The position numbers and the translations under genes were made by a program. Of a DNA stretch of 64,000 nucleotides, positions 1 to 12,800 are shown piece by piece. Each line of letters starts with the position of its first letter. Position 1 is the stretch's first letter. Source of the stretch: Scolanthus callimorphus (taxonomy: Eukaryota > Cnidaria > Anthozoa > Actiniaria > Edwardsiidae); NCBI GenBank assembly GCA_033964015.1, contig CM066920.1, positions 9,267,912-9,331,911 of the forward strand, given 5' to 3'. The notes beneath the pieces were generated by a model. It did no database searches. It saw nothing but the letters and a program-made list of their open reading frames with translations, and was not told the DNA's origin.

Positions 1-1393
1 AACCTGGGTAATCGACGAGGTCTTAGCGCTAGTGATATCAAGCAAGCAAGACTTCTGTATTGTGGATCCACAGGGCCAAAACCTACTGTACAGACGGCAG
101 CTCCAACTAGCTCTGGTAAGTGGATTTCATTCGCAGAGACTTCTTGATTTCCAATCAAGATGGTGGAACGTCTGGTGGGAAGTATACCACAGGGCATTTT
201 ATTTTCTATCCATTTATATAGTGATACTCCTAGTCATTTGCATTTCTTTGCGGCTCATACGGAACATTTGAGATGACGCCGTATTTCCGCGGTATGGTAA
301 TAAAATGGAATAAACAAGATCTTCATCACCTCATTGGATAAGTGATCGGAAACTTATGCTTATATGATGTATTAATTCTTTAGTTTTGTTTTCCTAGTTT
401 GCCGGTACAAAGATTTGGACAAGTATTGTGATTACTTTGGTAAACAAGGATACTGTAATTCGTCCAGCCGCTGGTATCCATACGTCAGCGAGAATTGCAA
501 GAAAACCTGTCTCTGTGGGAAAACATGTGAGTTTGAGTTTGTATGGCATCAAATTGTTCGTTGGTACGCTCTTTCGTCGTCAGTACGTTCCTTTATTGAG
601 ACAGACTCAGTTTTTGACTACCGCATAGTCCTGAGCCAGATTCTCATTCTCTACGGTAGAGTAGGTTGGTTCCGCGTCTGATCAACGTCGCACGGAGTGA
701 GACGTTATGGATGAGATCACGAGAAGAATCGACCAATCGAATCGACCAATCACAACGAAAGCTTTAATTTACCTCTTTAATTTACCTCGCTCGAAGACTC
801 GCTCATTCGCGTTATGACACGAAAACTCGTGAATAAAAACGATATCAAGTTTTAAGTGCCATGTAATAATCTCTATATATCACGAGCTACAAGGTACAAG
901 AGTTTCGCCGATTCAACTAATGTGCCAGAGTGAATTTTTCCATCAACGGTTTTTTCAAAAGAGATCACTCAGCAAACAGTCAGAGTATGGATAATAATGA
1001 TATCTTCACCTTCTCGTCTAGGCAAAAGAAAGGTAAATTTTCAGCGATTTCAATCAGATGAAAGTCACGACTCTTAGGCAAATCGACCAGGCAGAACTCT
1101 TGACCCCGCGATGTTGATCAGACGCGAAGGGTAGGAAGTGACAACGAACTCCACCGTAGCGGATGAGAATCAGCCTACATACGCATTGGCTCTTCATAAA
1201 CCACACATTGTTTTGTTATTGATAAATATTCTAATTTATACTTATTCCTTTTTTTTCTTGCTTTCTTTGTAGCTGGTAACTGCACTGATTCAGAAAGGCA
1301 TTGCCGAGCCTGGGCGTTAAGGGTTACTGTACAGGCCGATATGGTGACTATATGAAGAAGAATTGTAAAAAGAGCTGTAGGATTTGTTCTTAA
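1..1393 (+). CDS. Astacin-family metalloprotease, 3' end, with C-terminal ShKT modules (partial, last exon frameshifted)
   Basis: Three exons fit in phase: 1-113 (donor GTAAGT), 398-526 (acceptor TTCCTAG, donor GTGAGT) and 1273 onward (acceptor CTTTGTAG). The first ends the catalytic domain: it contains NLGNRRGLSASDIKQ followed by LLYC, the conserved C-terminal end of the astacin (M12A) domain with its last cysteine. Exon 1 ends in phase 1 and joins exon 2, which encodes one complete ShKT unit (cysteines in CRYKDLDKYC, QGYC, ENCKKTC, CG). Exon 3 begins a second ShKT unit in phase but is frameshifted after HCRAWA, so the annotated frame stops at 1353-1355. The remaining ShKT cysteines lie in another frame ending at a stop at 1391-1393. 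Astacins with ShKT tails are typical secreted cnidarian proteases used in development, digestion or venom; which applies here cannot be seen. The zinc site lies upstream of the window. Confidence 0.85.
398..526 (+). CDS. ShKT domain exon of the astacin gene
   Basis: A 129-bp symmetric exon (phase 1 in, phase 1 out) carries the six-cysteine ShKT module, a disulfide-rich fold often appended to cnidarian and nematode proteases. Symmetric phase makes it easy to duplicate or skip without breaking the frame, which fits a second ShKT exon being found downstream at 1273. Confidence 0.85.
1273..1393 (+). pseudogene. Second ShKT exon, frameshifted
   Basis: The acceptor TTTGTAG and phase match the preceding exon. 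The first half reads as ShKT (CTDSERHCRAW) in frame 1275, while the second half (GYC, NCKKSC, C, then stop) reads in a frame displaced by one base. The break lies near 1314-1322. Either the module is inactivated in this genome or one base is wrong in the assembly. An ATTAAA at about 1406 could serve as polyadenylation signal, marking this as the last exon. Confidence 0.7.
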
Positions 1394-3862
1394 AAATACC
1401 TTCAACATTAAAATGTTTTATCATTATCATGCATTCATCCCGTGCCATTATTATTAACCCCAAGGACTTTCGTGTAGTAATATTCACGTTCAGGTCTTCA
1501 TCATCCAATGGTGCATGACCATAGGGCGAGGAATGCGAACAAATTCGAATATGAGGGGGTTCGACTTTGGGCTGGGCACGGGTCCAGGTCTCAATTCTCA
1601 ACCTTTAAAATTATACAGGGTAGGGAGATAACCATTGCCATTTTTGTGTGTGCAGAAGGGATGAGGAAGGTTGCCTTTTTTTCGTATAAAAAAGGCTTTC
1701 TTGCTCTGAATGAATATCATTTACATTTTTAGGCTGATACCGTTCATGCTGTGTTTGAGTTCTTCCTTTGCAAATCGATATCGCAGTGGTGAAAAGCAAG
1801 AGGCTCAGAATAGCTTGCGAGCAAGAAAAAAAACTGTCGTCACAACTGTAAGAGAAGGCGTGCGTTGTCTTGGTAACTTTGTTTATTAAACAAGTTTTGC
1901 TCTTGGCAGTAATTACGTAATGGATTGGAAAATCTTATGGTGAATTCAGACGTCTCCTTTTAGAAAGTGAGGTTCTATCGAGAGCGAATTGACGGCTTAA
2001 TTTCAGGCTAGTCTTTCGTCCGAATTAAAAAATATCAGGGCATGAAAAATGAAAGATCATTTTTCATTAAGCTTGTCGGCGGCCTAATCAACAAAATAAA
2101 TCATCCAATATAACGAGTCGTAGATTTTAGACTTGTTGTCAGCTGTCTTTTCTACCACGACAATATAGTTTTCCAGCAGCTATTTGGGCTTCATTTACTT
2201 TATTTATCATTATTTATTGCCGTTTGCGGGGCACTTGAAAGGTACGAGGCTCAACTAGAAGTATCGGCTATTTTATCACGGGTTTTGACAAAGTGAAGGT
2301 GACCAGCTTCGTATATCTTCAGTTATCTTCGCTGTTTCGTGCTGCGCATTTTCAAGACGTCGTTTTTTTGCTTTTTCTGTTCCGCATGTCAAACAATCTA
2401 AGCCAATCAGGACCTTGCCCTGTTTCGCCTAGTGCAGTCGACTGGCTTTCTGTCGCGACGAAAACCCAGTTTACTGCACTAGACGAAACAGGGCAAGGCC
2501 CTGATTGGCTTAGGGACAGAAAACCTAACTCAAATCAGGTTTTGAAAATTCACAGTACAGAGGGCGAACACCACGATAGACAAGGCGAGAACTTTACCAG
2601 TTTTATTCACTCTTCGACTCTTATCCGGTCTAATCGGCGCCTGATCTTTTTCAAACGACAGGTCTAATGAAACACGCAAAGTAAATTAAATAAATGTCTT
2701 CGGCCTATAGAACCGGAGAAGGATTAATGGTAAGGAAACAACGAAGAAAAAGAATCTTTACAGTGTTTGCTTGCTGATGAAACCACTTCCTCTCATTACA
2801 ACTTCTTATTTACTTTACACGAGTCCTAAGAACACACTCTCGTATTAATATTAATTTCCAATTGTAATGTCGGAATCTAAAAGCTAGTCTGTGCTTTATA
2901 CGGAGCTTCGCCAACTTTAGTAATCACTTCTTTCTTGGGGCAAGTTCTGAAAAGAACTTTCCCATTGCTGTAGCGTTAAATGTCAGGTTTTTCCCACTCA
3001 GTTTGAAAAACTTCAGCCAAAGCTCCGAAAATCTGTGAAATACTTGTATCACCAAAGCACTGACTGGACTTGATTGCTGATGTTGAAACGAAATGTTTCA
3101 TTTTAAAAGGTAAGATACGGATTTATAGTTCGAGGAATACCATACATTTACAATCGCTGCTTGGTCTTATTAATGTTTGCCAGACCATGAGACCCCCATG
3201 AGATCATTCCTATCTGTGATGTAAAGTTTTGTAAAATTATTTCGGGGCAGTTGGTTAAATGCAGGAAAAGACTGAATAGAACCTCACAAGCCTATGACCG
3301 AAATTCTAAAGTAGTACCAGGGGGAGGGAAGCACTTATGGAGACAGCGCGGAGTTCTGCAGTGGCCAGTGGGCTAGAGTTTACCGAGAATGTGCGAAGTA
3401 AGGCCAAGAAATCAAAGAGTATTGTTTGTTTGAGATATCGAGGTCAGTTAAACTGGGCTCAACACCGCGGCATTACCTTTCATCTGCAACACAGCGCTTA
3501 TAAACAGGCTTCAAAGTAACTGGTTTGACCGAGCGCAGCATAATGCAGTTAGCGATACCCGCATCAACAGACATAAAATGAAACAGGAATTATATTGGAT
3601 GTCAATGCCTTCTGACATAAAATGTCACCGGAACTTGGTGACATTTTACTCACTCATAAATGATAGGTAGGTAAATCTTCAGGTTAGCCAACTTGAAGTA
3701 ACTATATCAATTGTATATCAATTGACTAGGGAAAATTTTAATATATTCCTTGTACTTTAAATATTTAGGGCGCCGTGAAAATACTTATTAGTATTATTAT
3801 TTTATTATTTAGGTATCTGCACTCAGTCTAAAAGGAATTTCTGTCTATTTTTCATCTTGCAG
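1394..3862. other. Interval between the astacin 3' end and the first recognised M43 exon
   Basis: I see no convincing coding exon. A palindromic element occupies 2398-2513. A small hairpin (AATGTCACC / GGTGACATT) lies at about 3617-3645. The missing start exon of the downstream M43 protease must lie here or further left, but no candidate with a start codon, signal peptide and a donor of the right phase stood out. Confidence 0.5.
2398..2513. repeat. 116-bp palindromic element, family P1, copy 1
   Basis: Starts CTAAGCCAATCAGG and ends CCTGATTGGCTTAG. The arms pair almost end to end around a loop of about 28 bases holding TCTGTCGCGACGAAAACC. A second copy lies at 36719-36824 with the same loop, so this is a dispersed foldback element. 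The 124-aa open frame running across it (2293-2667) is therefore not a gene. Confidence 0.85.
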
Positions 3863-6800
3863 AAACACACCCCTAGAAGTGCTCTATCTATTAATTCTGG
3901 TAAACGCTTCCTATCAAACAAAATTTCACCGCAAATGCGCTGTCGAGGATTCCCTCGCAAAAAATCCGTCACTGCCCCGTCGCCCGCAGAAAGAATTTAA
4001 CTTCAAGTCGAACATCGAAACGAGACTCATGTCCAACCTGCGCGTCGGCGATAAACAGGCGTCCAGCGCTATTTTCAACGCGGACATGCGCTGTGAGGAG
4101 CAATACGTGATACCTGTGGCCTGGCACGTGATTCACAGCACACGTAACTTGGGTAAAGTCGAAAGGAAGAGATTGGTGAAACAAGTAGACGTTTTAAACG
4201 GCAAGTATTTATACGTACCCTGACGAGCGGAGGGCGGTAAATGCCGCGCGGGTGCAAGTGAGAGCACCATACGAAAAATGGATGCCATCGAGTTGTATTT
4301 TGAACGTCATTTTTGACCTGCATTTTAGTGTTATGGGCACTAGAGTCTTATACAACAAATGACGCACGGCTTTCTATTCTTGGTCAAATTCAAGCTGTCG
4401 GAATCAAACGAGCGGCAGCGGCTCGTTGGTACCGTTTGTAGCTCACCAAAGCGTCTTCTCTCCACAGAGGCATTTCGCGATACTCCCTTCCGCTTTAGGA
4501 TGGTGAGTATGATAATCCACCACAAGGTTTCTGTTAATCCATTTGTAGACTCAAAATCTTTACACACGAGTATATAGATTGTTAGCAGGTTATGCGGTCA
4601 AGGGAGGACTGGAAATGGCTTTAAACGGAAAGTGTGGTCATTTGTGATCTTTAGCCGCGTCCACTAGAAAGTATGAGAACACGCGGTCTTTCACTCCTCT
4701 TCTCTGAAAACAAGAATCATATGAGCTCGTCCAAATTACATCTAGGGCCTTCTCCCTCTCATCGAGAGGGAACACAAAGCGGTCGAATGTACACGACTGC
4801 TATTGAGACAAGGAGAGGTTTGAGGACTCAACGGACTGCACAAGGACAGCGCAAAGTGCTGCCGCACAGCTAACAATTCTGAGGGCTGTAGTACATTTAA
4901 CATCCCTCCGAAATCCAGGCCATTGCTTCTTCTCCTACGGAGGGTACAACAGATTATTTAGTGTCCACCTTGTACAGGGTCAGATGGGAAAACGAATCTA
5001 GTTGTCTCGTTTCAGGAATCAGTGGATTACACAGAGAATGATCTGTGGTTAACAGGCTGCCTTCAGCGACTCCCAGACTACATGAGAGCGTTATCCCGCT
5101 CTACCAACACCACACTCAACATCTACACTTGCGTCTTCAGCGACGCCGGGACCATAGGCAACTCTGCTATGCCTTGGTGGTACAAGGAAGACAGTCCTTA
5201 TCATGGGGTGGTGATACACCCCGAGACACTTCCAGGGGGGAGCATGTCACCTATAAACCTTGGGGATAACACTGTTCATGAGGTATGAGGGTAGTGAGGA
5301 ATGTAGCACAAGACAATTTTGTCATACCCCCTAGTTCCTGCTGTGACGTAATTTTGAACCTGATCATTTTATAAGGGGTATTCCATCTATCCATCTTTGG
5401 ACCGGTCTAAGAACGCCTCCCTTCAATATTCCCTTCTGCCAGTCCTTTAGGTCCTTCAATGCCTTCAGGTGACACATGTAACCACGAAATTTGTCATTAT
5501 GGAGATTCCAACAAAATAACTTTATAAATGGTGGGTGCTCCACGGAACTGAGTATACCTTTGAAGGGTGTCGCGGGAAAAAATTCGTATCGCCTCACAAT
5601 TTACACCACAAACGTCGTTTATATATCATTTTAAAGCTAAAAGGTTGGTCTATCTGTTGAATAATTTTGTTTTCATTATATTGTACATGAACATACACTT
5701 TTTTAGCCCTAAAGAAAAAAGTACCGACTTTGTTTAAAAAGTTCCAGCTTCTTCCAATTAAATTGCACAGATCCAAATTTAAGCAAAATCTATTCTTTAG
5801 AAGGCGATCTAAAAAAAGGTGTGCAGGATTTTTGATTTTCCTTTCAAAACATATTTTATGCTAATTTTTGTGTTAGCATTGCCAAAAATATCGATTTTCA
5901 ATCTGTTTTACGTAATATTTCCGAAAATACGTAAAATATCAAAAATCCCGCACACCTTTTTTCAGAACGCCCTCTAAGGAATACATTTTGGGGAAATCTG
6001 GAGCTTTTAACATTAACTGGAAGTGGCAGGAACTCTTAAAAAGCAAAAATTGGTACTTTTCCTTTGAAGCACAAAACGACGAAAACGTTCCATCAAATTA
6101 ACGTTGCATATAAATATACCACTTAGCAAGTAAGGCCGTTTCACAAGCTTTAAAACGATATATAAATGGCCCTTGTAGTGTAAATAATGACGCGACAGTG
6201 ATTTTTTTCGCGAAAAATTGACATCTCTCACGCAAAGGTATACTCATACCTTAAGGAGGCTGCCTACAATTTTTTCTGCCCTCGACCACCAACTTTGTTT
6301 GCCTGCCGTTCAAGTACACAAACTTGTACCGGTCTGAGCTTTCACATGTTTACCCTGGAGGGTTTGAACTTTATTGTAATGTGTAATTTGTTGTGATCGG
6401 AGTTGCTATAGCAACGTAATAACCACACCCTTGTTTATTATTAGGGGCCAGTAGAAGCGTTGCTCGACCTAAACTTTTAAATGACACCCCTCGCACTAAT
6501 CCCTGAGTAGCAGACAGTACTCCCAGCAAGTTTGGATAGAATTCATTGGGCCGATTTTATGTTATTCGAGAGGACTTTTTAAGGCTCCAAAATGTCAAAA
6601 TTATTATGCCGCGAAGGTTTCCTGTAAAAAAAATGGCTGATATTTGCGTAATTAGAAGATCCTTGCCGCCCGAATTATCTACAAACCCAATGCAATATGT
6701 CAGCCAAATTCCCTTCTTTGAATCCTTTCGATTTTGTTTGGCATGTGTTCAAGTATCGACAAGTAAACTGCAAAAGTTGAGAATTTTAGCCAGAATTCTA

Positions 6801-9800
6801 AATCTTGCGTTTTTCTTTCCTGACAAAAATCCCATATGTTAATTATTTTGCAACTTCCGTAAATTATTATTGAATATATACCAAAGATAACACCAAAGTA
6901 TTGAGTTCATTGAAGTATTTTTAAGGCACCGAGAAAAAATCCAAACTTCATTACTCTTTCGGTTTGCTTGACCCGGTTTTTGTCATTGTACTTTGTCATT
7001 GTACTTAAGCTCCGTTAGGTCAGGGAGCCTGTGCCCTTCTGGTGTTTCAAATACACATGGCAAATATATCAAAACTATATAAATAGTTATCAAAACAACT
7101 GCAGTCTGTCGCCTAAATTATTCCATTTACTGTTTTATAGGTCGGTCATTATTTTGGACTATTTCACGTGTTTGAGGTAAGAGATCAATGAGCTGTTTAA
7201 GTTAGGAAAGGAAACACGCTGGACCTGAGTTGCATGTCGAATGAATCCTGCAATATAACTGGCTCCCCTACTCCACTCTCTTTTAACTCATAGTAATGTG
7301 TAATGAGGTTTCTTTTAAACAACTAGGCCTTTCACTTTTTTTTTACATATTTTTACAATTATAAGGTATGGTCCTAGCATTATGCACCTAGAAGGAATGC
7401 CAACGGATTCCAACCACATAGGCGGCGGGCCATATGGCAAAAGGAACCTCTAGACCCCAACATTTAGAGTATTTCCGTTACATCTACATCTATCTCAGCC
7501 TCCCTACTTTGATCGTGATCCGCCGCCTTTGAATCACTAGCTGCTCATTTTCAGCCACATGATTATTGCCATACAAACGCAATATATTATGACCCGACCT
7601 CTAGGGTGGATGCGATCGTGGTAACGATGATGATGTGGCCGACACGCCCAGATGTAAGCCCACCTATGGTTGTCCCAGTAGCCCTAAGGATTCATGCCCC
7701 GATCAACCAGGACTTGACCCAACAAACAACTATATGGGATGTAAGTGCAGCGCGAGTCCATGACGCGAGTTCGAGTCCATGATCCGAGCTCGAGTCCTTG
7801 CTCTGGCTCCTCGTTCATTCTTTGTACAGAGCAGTGGCAGATCCAGGGGGGGACGCACCTCCTTCAAACCAGAAACGCACACTTTCCAAAAACCTGGATC
7901 CATCCCTGCATTGCCAACTTGGTTTGTCTGTGTATCAGCGGTTACCAAGCTGCTCTAAAACTCGAGTTAAAACACAGTACATTTTTAACCCGCGTGCGTG
8001 GTTGACAGAAACGAGGATCTCCACTATATGAGTGTCTCCTTGCCTTGATAGCTCAGTTGTTCAGGGCAGGACTGGTGTTAAGATTCGGAGCAAGAGTTTG
8101 AAACAAGCGCAAACAAGTTTTAAGTAATAATAAATAATAAGCGTCGGCCGAAAGTATGAACATTTATAACGAAATGGACGACTTGTCACGAGCCGAGAAT
8201 CCGTACTGTTTAATTCCTTGACATCCTTGACGTCTCAACTAAAAAAAAGGGATTGATAGGCCAGTTGATGGATTAATTAAATATTTTGAACAGTTATTTT
8301 TGTATCGTTTTCTTTTTTCGTTTATAAACAAAACGGCGCAATGCACGGGGGCATTGGCCTTTAAATTCCAAGCATGAAGATTCGTGAGGATTGTTCAAAT
8401 GGTTTGTTATATCCAAAGGCTAATCGTATTATTTCCAGTTGTCCTTTAACATTTGTTTACTCACAATACCCTGGTGTACTTTATTTCTACAGACTCCGAT
8501 GATACCTGTATGACAGAGTTCACGAAAGGCCAGATATCACGAATGAAGTGGGCAGTACAGAAATATCGCCCGGGACTGATGAAGAACATCCTGCGTAAGT
8601 CAAAATATTGATCTTCAGTGCAGTAGAACCCGCTTTTGAATGTACTCCGGGGCATGACATATCTCTCAAGACCAAGGAAGATTGATTATTGCAAATTAAA
8701 TCAGAGGCAATAGGGTATCTATCACAAATTAAAGTAAAGAAATCAAACTACATTCTAAGTTATACTCTAGCATAGTCAGGGGGTATCTGCCTTATAAGCC
8801 AAGTAAGCACTGGCTTCAAATTTTCTGCCAAGTATTGGACAAAGCCGTGTCAGAGTCTTCTCAAGGCTAGAGGCTATCTATTTAACAATTAGACCTCAAG
8901 ACCGAATGTGCTATGATGAATAGACCATGAGGCCGAAGGCCGAATGGTCTATTGATATCATAGCACATGAGGACGAGAGGTCTAATTGGTTTAGTATAAA
9001 CCAACTAGTTGGTCGGTTTTGGCAATGAATTCCATTATTTTATGTTGAAAAAATCATGTTTTCTTGCAACGAAAGGTGGTGGTTTTGCCAGGTACGGTCT
9101 ATCACTAATAGACCATTAGTAGCCCAGGCAATCAAAATGCAGGATTTGTAATAGACCATTAGTTGGTTTATACTAAAATTTATTAGACTGTCTAGTCGCA
9201 CTCTGCGCCTGCAGAACATGTTCCATTTAAAAATAGTCGCCGAAGGCGACGTGATTACTTAATTAGATGGGGCATGCGCAATATAAGAAATAAATTATTG
9301 TATTGTTATTTAGTTCCGGGGTGGCTTACAAGAACAAAATGCCTGAATACGCTCCTTGATGGTGTGTAACCTGCAGTATAGGCGGTGGCACTGTAAACTG
9401 TAAATGGCTCCGCTGTTGTGGGCTCCTGCCAGCAGGCAAAGCTAATAAAATAATAAACAAAATAGACACTGAAGTCAATAAATGACAACATGGTTCGTGT
9501 GTGGCCTATGTTTCGAAAACAATTTACTCGCCAGCAGCTCAGATGAAGTACTCTTTCGAACACAGGTCCATGTACCATTGACGCTATATTTCGCTGGTCG
9601 AACGGCTTCATCTACATGTTCTCGGGCTCAAACTACTATCGTTACAACGAATCTCTACCTGGTATCGACCCAAACTATCCCCGTCCGATAGCGGACCATT
9701 GGCCAGGTGTCCCGTCCGATATTGATGGGGCTGTCCGATACGCGAATGGGCACACGTACTTCTTTAAAGGCAACCGTTACTATCGCTACAACGACTCCGC

Positions 9801-12800
9801 GTCACGTGTTGACACAGGGTATCCGCGGCCCATGAGTGAATTTTGGAATGGTGTTCCAAGTGCCATTGATGGCGTCATTAGGTAGGCGTTTATTACAGTA
9901 AACCGTTAGATTAATTCTTATTAGTGGTCCTTGTAGTACAATGGACAGATGTCTGGACGTTTTCTTTGCCTTCAAACAGTTCAAAAAATGCTTCTGTGAC
10001 TTCCCAAGTTGTACGAGACGGTACGCCACAACCAACCAGCCCTGATTGAGCAATTTTCAGATGACTGTAGAAAAACCATTCGCAGACCAATAGACCTCAT
10101 CAACTTGGGAGTAATGTTTTCCCATTTCAAATCACGTGGTATTCATGTCATTCTCTGTCTGGAATGCTTCCATTTTCATTATATATTCTTCTGTGTGTAA
10201 AGAAAGAAGAAAGAAAGAATACTCGTGGGAATGCCGCACGATCTGAAATGGAAAAACAAGACGTCCAAGCCAAGGTCTGTTTCTTATGACATATACGAAA
10301 ACCGCTCTTTTTCTCTTTCGTTTTTCTCAGTCATACAAATTGCTTCACCTACTTCTTCAAGGGCACCCAGTACTACCGCTTCAATCCTAAAACCAAGTCA
10401 GTAGATCAGGGTTATCCCAAACAGATGAACTCCTATTGGCGAGGGGTACCGACGGGGATAGAGGCCGCTCTCACATGGTATAATGGCGAGGTCTACTTTT
10501 TCAAGGACGCGCAGTTTTGGTTGTTTCGCCACGGAGACAGTGGACTCAAATTGCCCATCGGTTACCCGAGACCTGTCAGGCGCTGGTGGTATGAGAACGT
10601 CAAGTTGAGCGGTTATACTGTTTTCAGGTGAGGAGGAGGATAAATATGGCGATGGAGATGTTGAGGAGGAGGATAATGATGATGAGGAGGATAAATATGG
10701 CGATGAAGATGTTGAGAAGGAGGATAATGAGCAGGAGAAGGATAAATATGGCGATGAAGATGTTGAGAAGGAGGATAATGATGATGAGGAGGATAAATAT
10801 GGCGATGAAGATGTTGAGAAGGAGGATAATGAGCAGGAGAAGGATAAATATGGTGATGAAGACGTTGAGGAGGAGTATAATGATGATGAGGAGGATATAA
10901 ATATGGCGATGAAGATGTTGAGAAGGAGGATAATGATGATGAGGAGGATAAATATGGCGATGGAGATGTTGAGGAGGAGAATAATAATGATGCGGAGGAG
11001 GATAAATATGGCGATGAAGATGTTGACGAGGAGGATAATGATGATGAGGAGGATAAATATGGTGATGAAGATGTTGAGGAGAATAACAATGATGAGGTGG
11101 AGGATAAATATGGCGATTAAGATGTTGAGGAGGAGAATAATAATGATGCGGAGAAGGATAAATATGGCGATGAAGATGTCGACGACGAGGAGGATAATAA
11201 TTATGAGGAGGAGGATAAATATGGCGATGGAGATGTTGAGGAGGAGGATAATAATTATGAGGGGAAGGATAAATATGGCGATGAAGATGTTGACGAGGAG
11301 GATAATGATGATGAGGAGGATAAATATGGTGATGAAGATGTTGAGGAGAATAACAATGATGAGGTGGAGGATAAATATGGCGATTAAGATGTTGAGGAGG
11401 AGAATAATAATGATGCGGAGAAGGATAAATATGGCGATGAAGATGTCGACGACGAGGAGGATAATAATTATGAGGAGGAGGATAAATATGGCGATGGAGA
11501 TGTTGAGGAGGAGGATAATAATTATGAGGGGAAGGATAAATATGGCGATGAAGATGTTGACGAGGAGGATAATGATGAGGATAAATATGGCGATGAAGAT
11601 GTTGAGGAGGAGGATAATAATTATGAGGAAAAGGATAAATATGGCGATGAAGATGTTGAGGAGGAGAATAATAATGGTGAGGAGGATAAATATGGCGATG
11701 GAGATGTTGACGAGGAGGATAATGATGATAAAGAGGATAAATATGGCGACAAAGATGTTGACGAGGAGGATAATTAGGAGGATGGGGATCTTTATCATGA
11801 CAACGTTTTCAAATTTCAGAGAGCGCTGTAAACGACGTACCTACTTCTTTATGGGCGATCGCTACTGGAAATATAATGACAAGCTACAACACGTTGACTT
11901 TTTGTACCCGAAGCAACTATCTGAGAAATGGAAAGGCGTTCCTGCGGATATTCAAGCTGCTTTCACGTGGAGCAATAAACAACTGTACTTCTTCAAAGGG
12001 AGTCATTACTATCGGTTTAATACAACCGCCGGTGAAGTCGACAAAGGTTACCCGAGACTGATTAGTAGCTTTTGGAAAGGAATTCCCGATGATATTGATG
12101 CTGTTTTCAGGTAAATCTGTAAAATAATTGACAGTTATGCCACAGGCATGCCCAATTCCTTTCCATTATTTTCTTTGCCCATTTCACTCACATGAACTTC
12201 TTTATATAGTCCCCACTACAAGGTAATGATAATTATTTCAGGTGACGCAAAAAGTATCAAAGACTTCATAAAACAGAATCAAAAGTGTGATTATGCTGAT
12301 TTTCCGTAGTCGTTTGGTTCCTTAGTACACCCTTGCCAATACCCCTTTAAAAATATTTGCAACGCCCATTTGGCGTTGCTTACTCTTGCTTACTCGGTAT
12401 CCACTCAGTCCTCTGGTTACAATGTCATTTACCTGTTTCCCTCACCTCACAGACATTTTTTAACAGAACTTATCACATAAGTCACTGATTAAAAGAAACG
12501 TAATAAATTAAAGTAAGTTTTCCACAGCCCCAACCACCTCCACCAGCCTGCTGCTCCCTTAACTTCATTTGTCACTTCCTTTCTGTGCTACTATCTAATG
12601 ATTGCTTGCAAATTTATCATAATTTCAGGTATGTTAACGGCCGAACGTACTTCTTCAAAGGTTCCCAGTATTATCGTTTCAGTGCCACTCATCTACAAGT
12701 CGACAATGGCTATCCCAAACCAATTTCCTCTTTCTGGATCGGAGTACCCGGTAACATCGACTCCGTGTTCACTTGGAGTAACCGACGCACGTATTTCTTC

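Noticed and set aside
2293..2667. 124-codon open frame
   Set aside because: Runs through the P1 palindrome; no conserved motif.
3337..3519. Start exon of the M43 gene
   Set aside because: No signal peptide and no donor of the phase needed to reach 3863.
10398..11798. 466-codon minus-strand open frame, Ile/Leu-rich
   Set aside because: It is the minisatellite and exon B read backwards; composition follows the repeat unit and no domain is present.
10903..12114. 403-codon plus-strand open frame joining Met/Arg-rich repeat to a hemopexin exon
   Set aside because: The repeat part is intronic; exon C has its own good acceptor at 11819 and correct phase with exon B.
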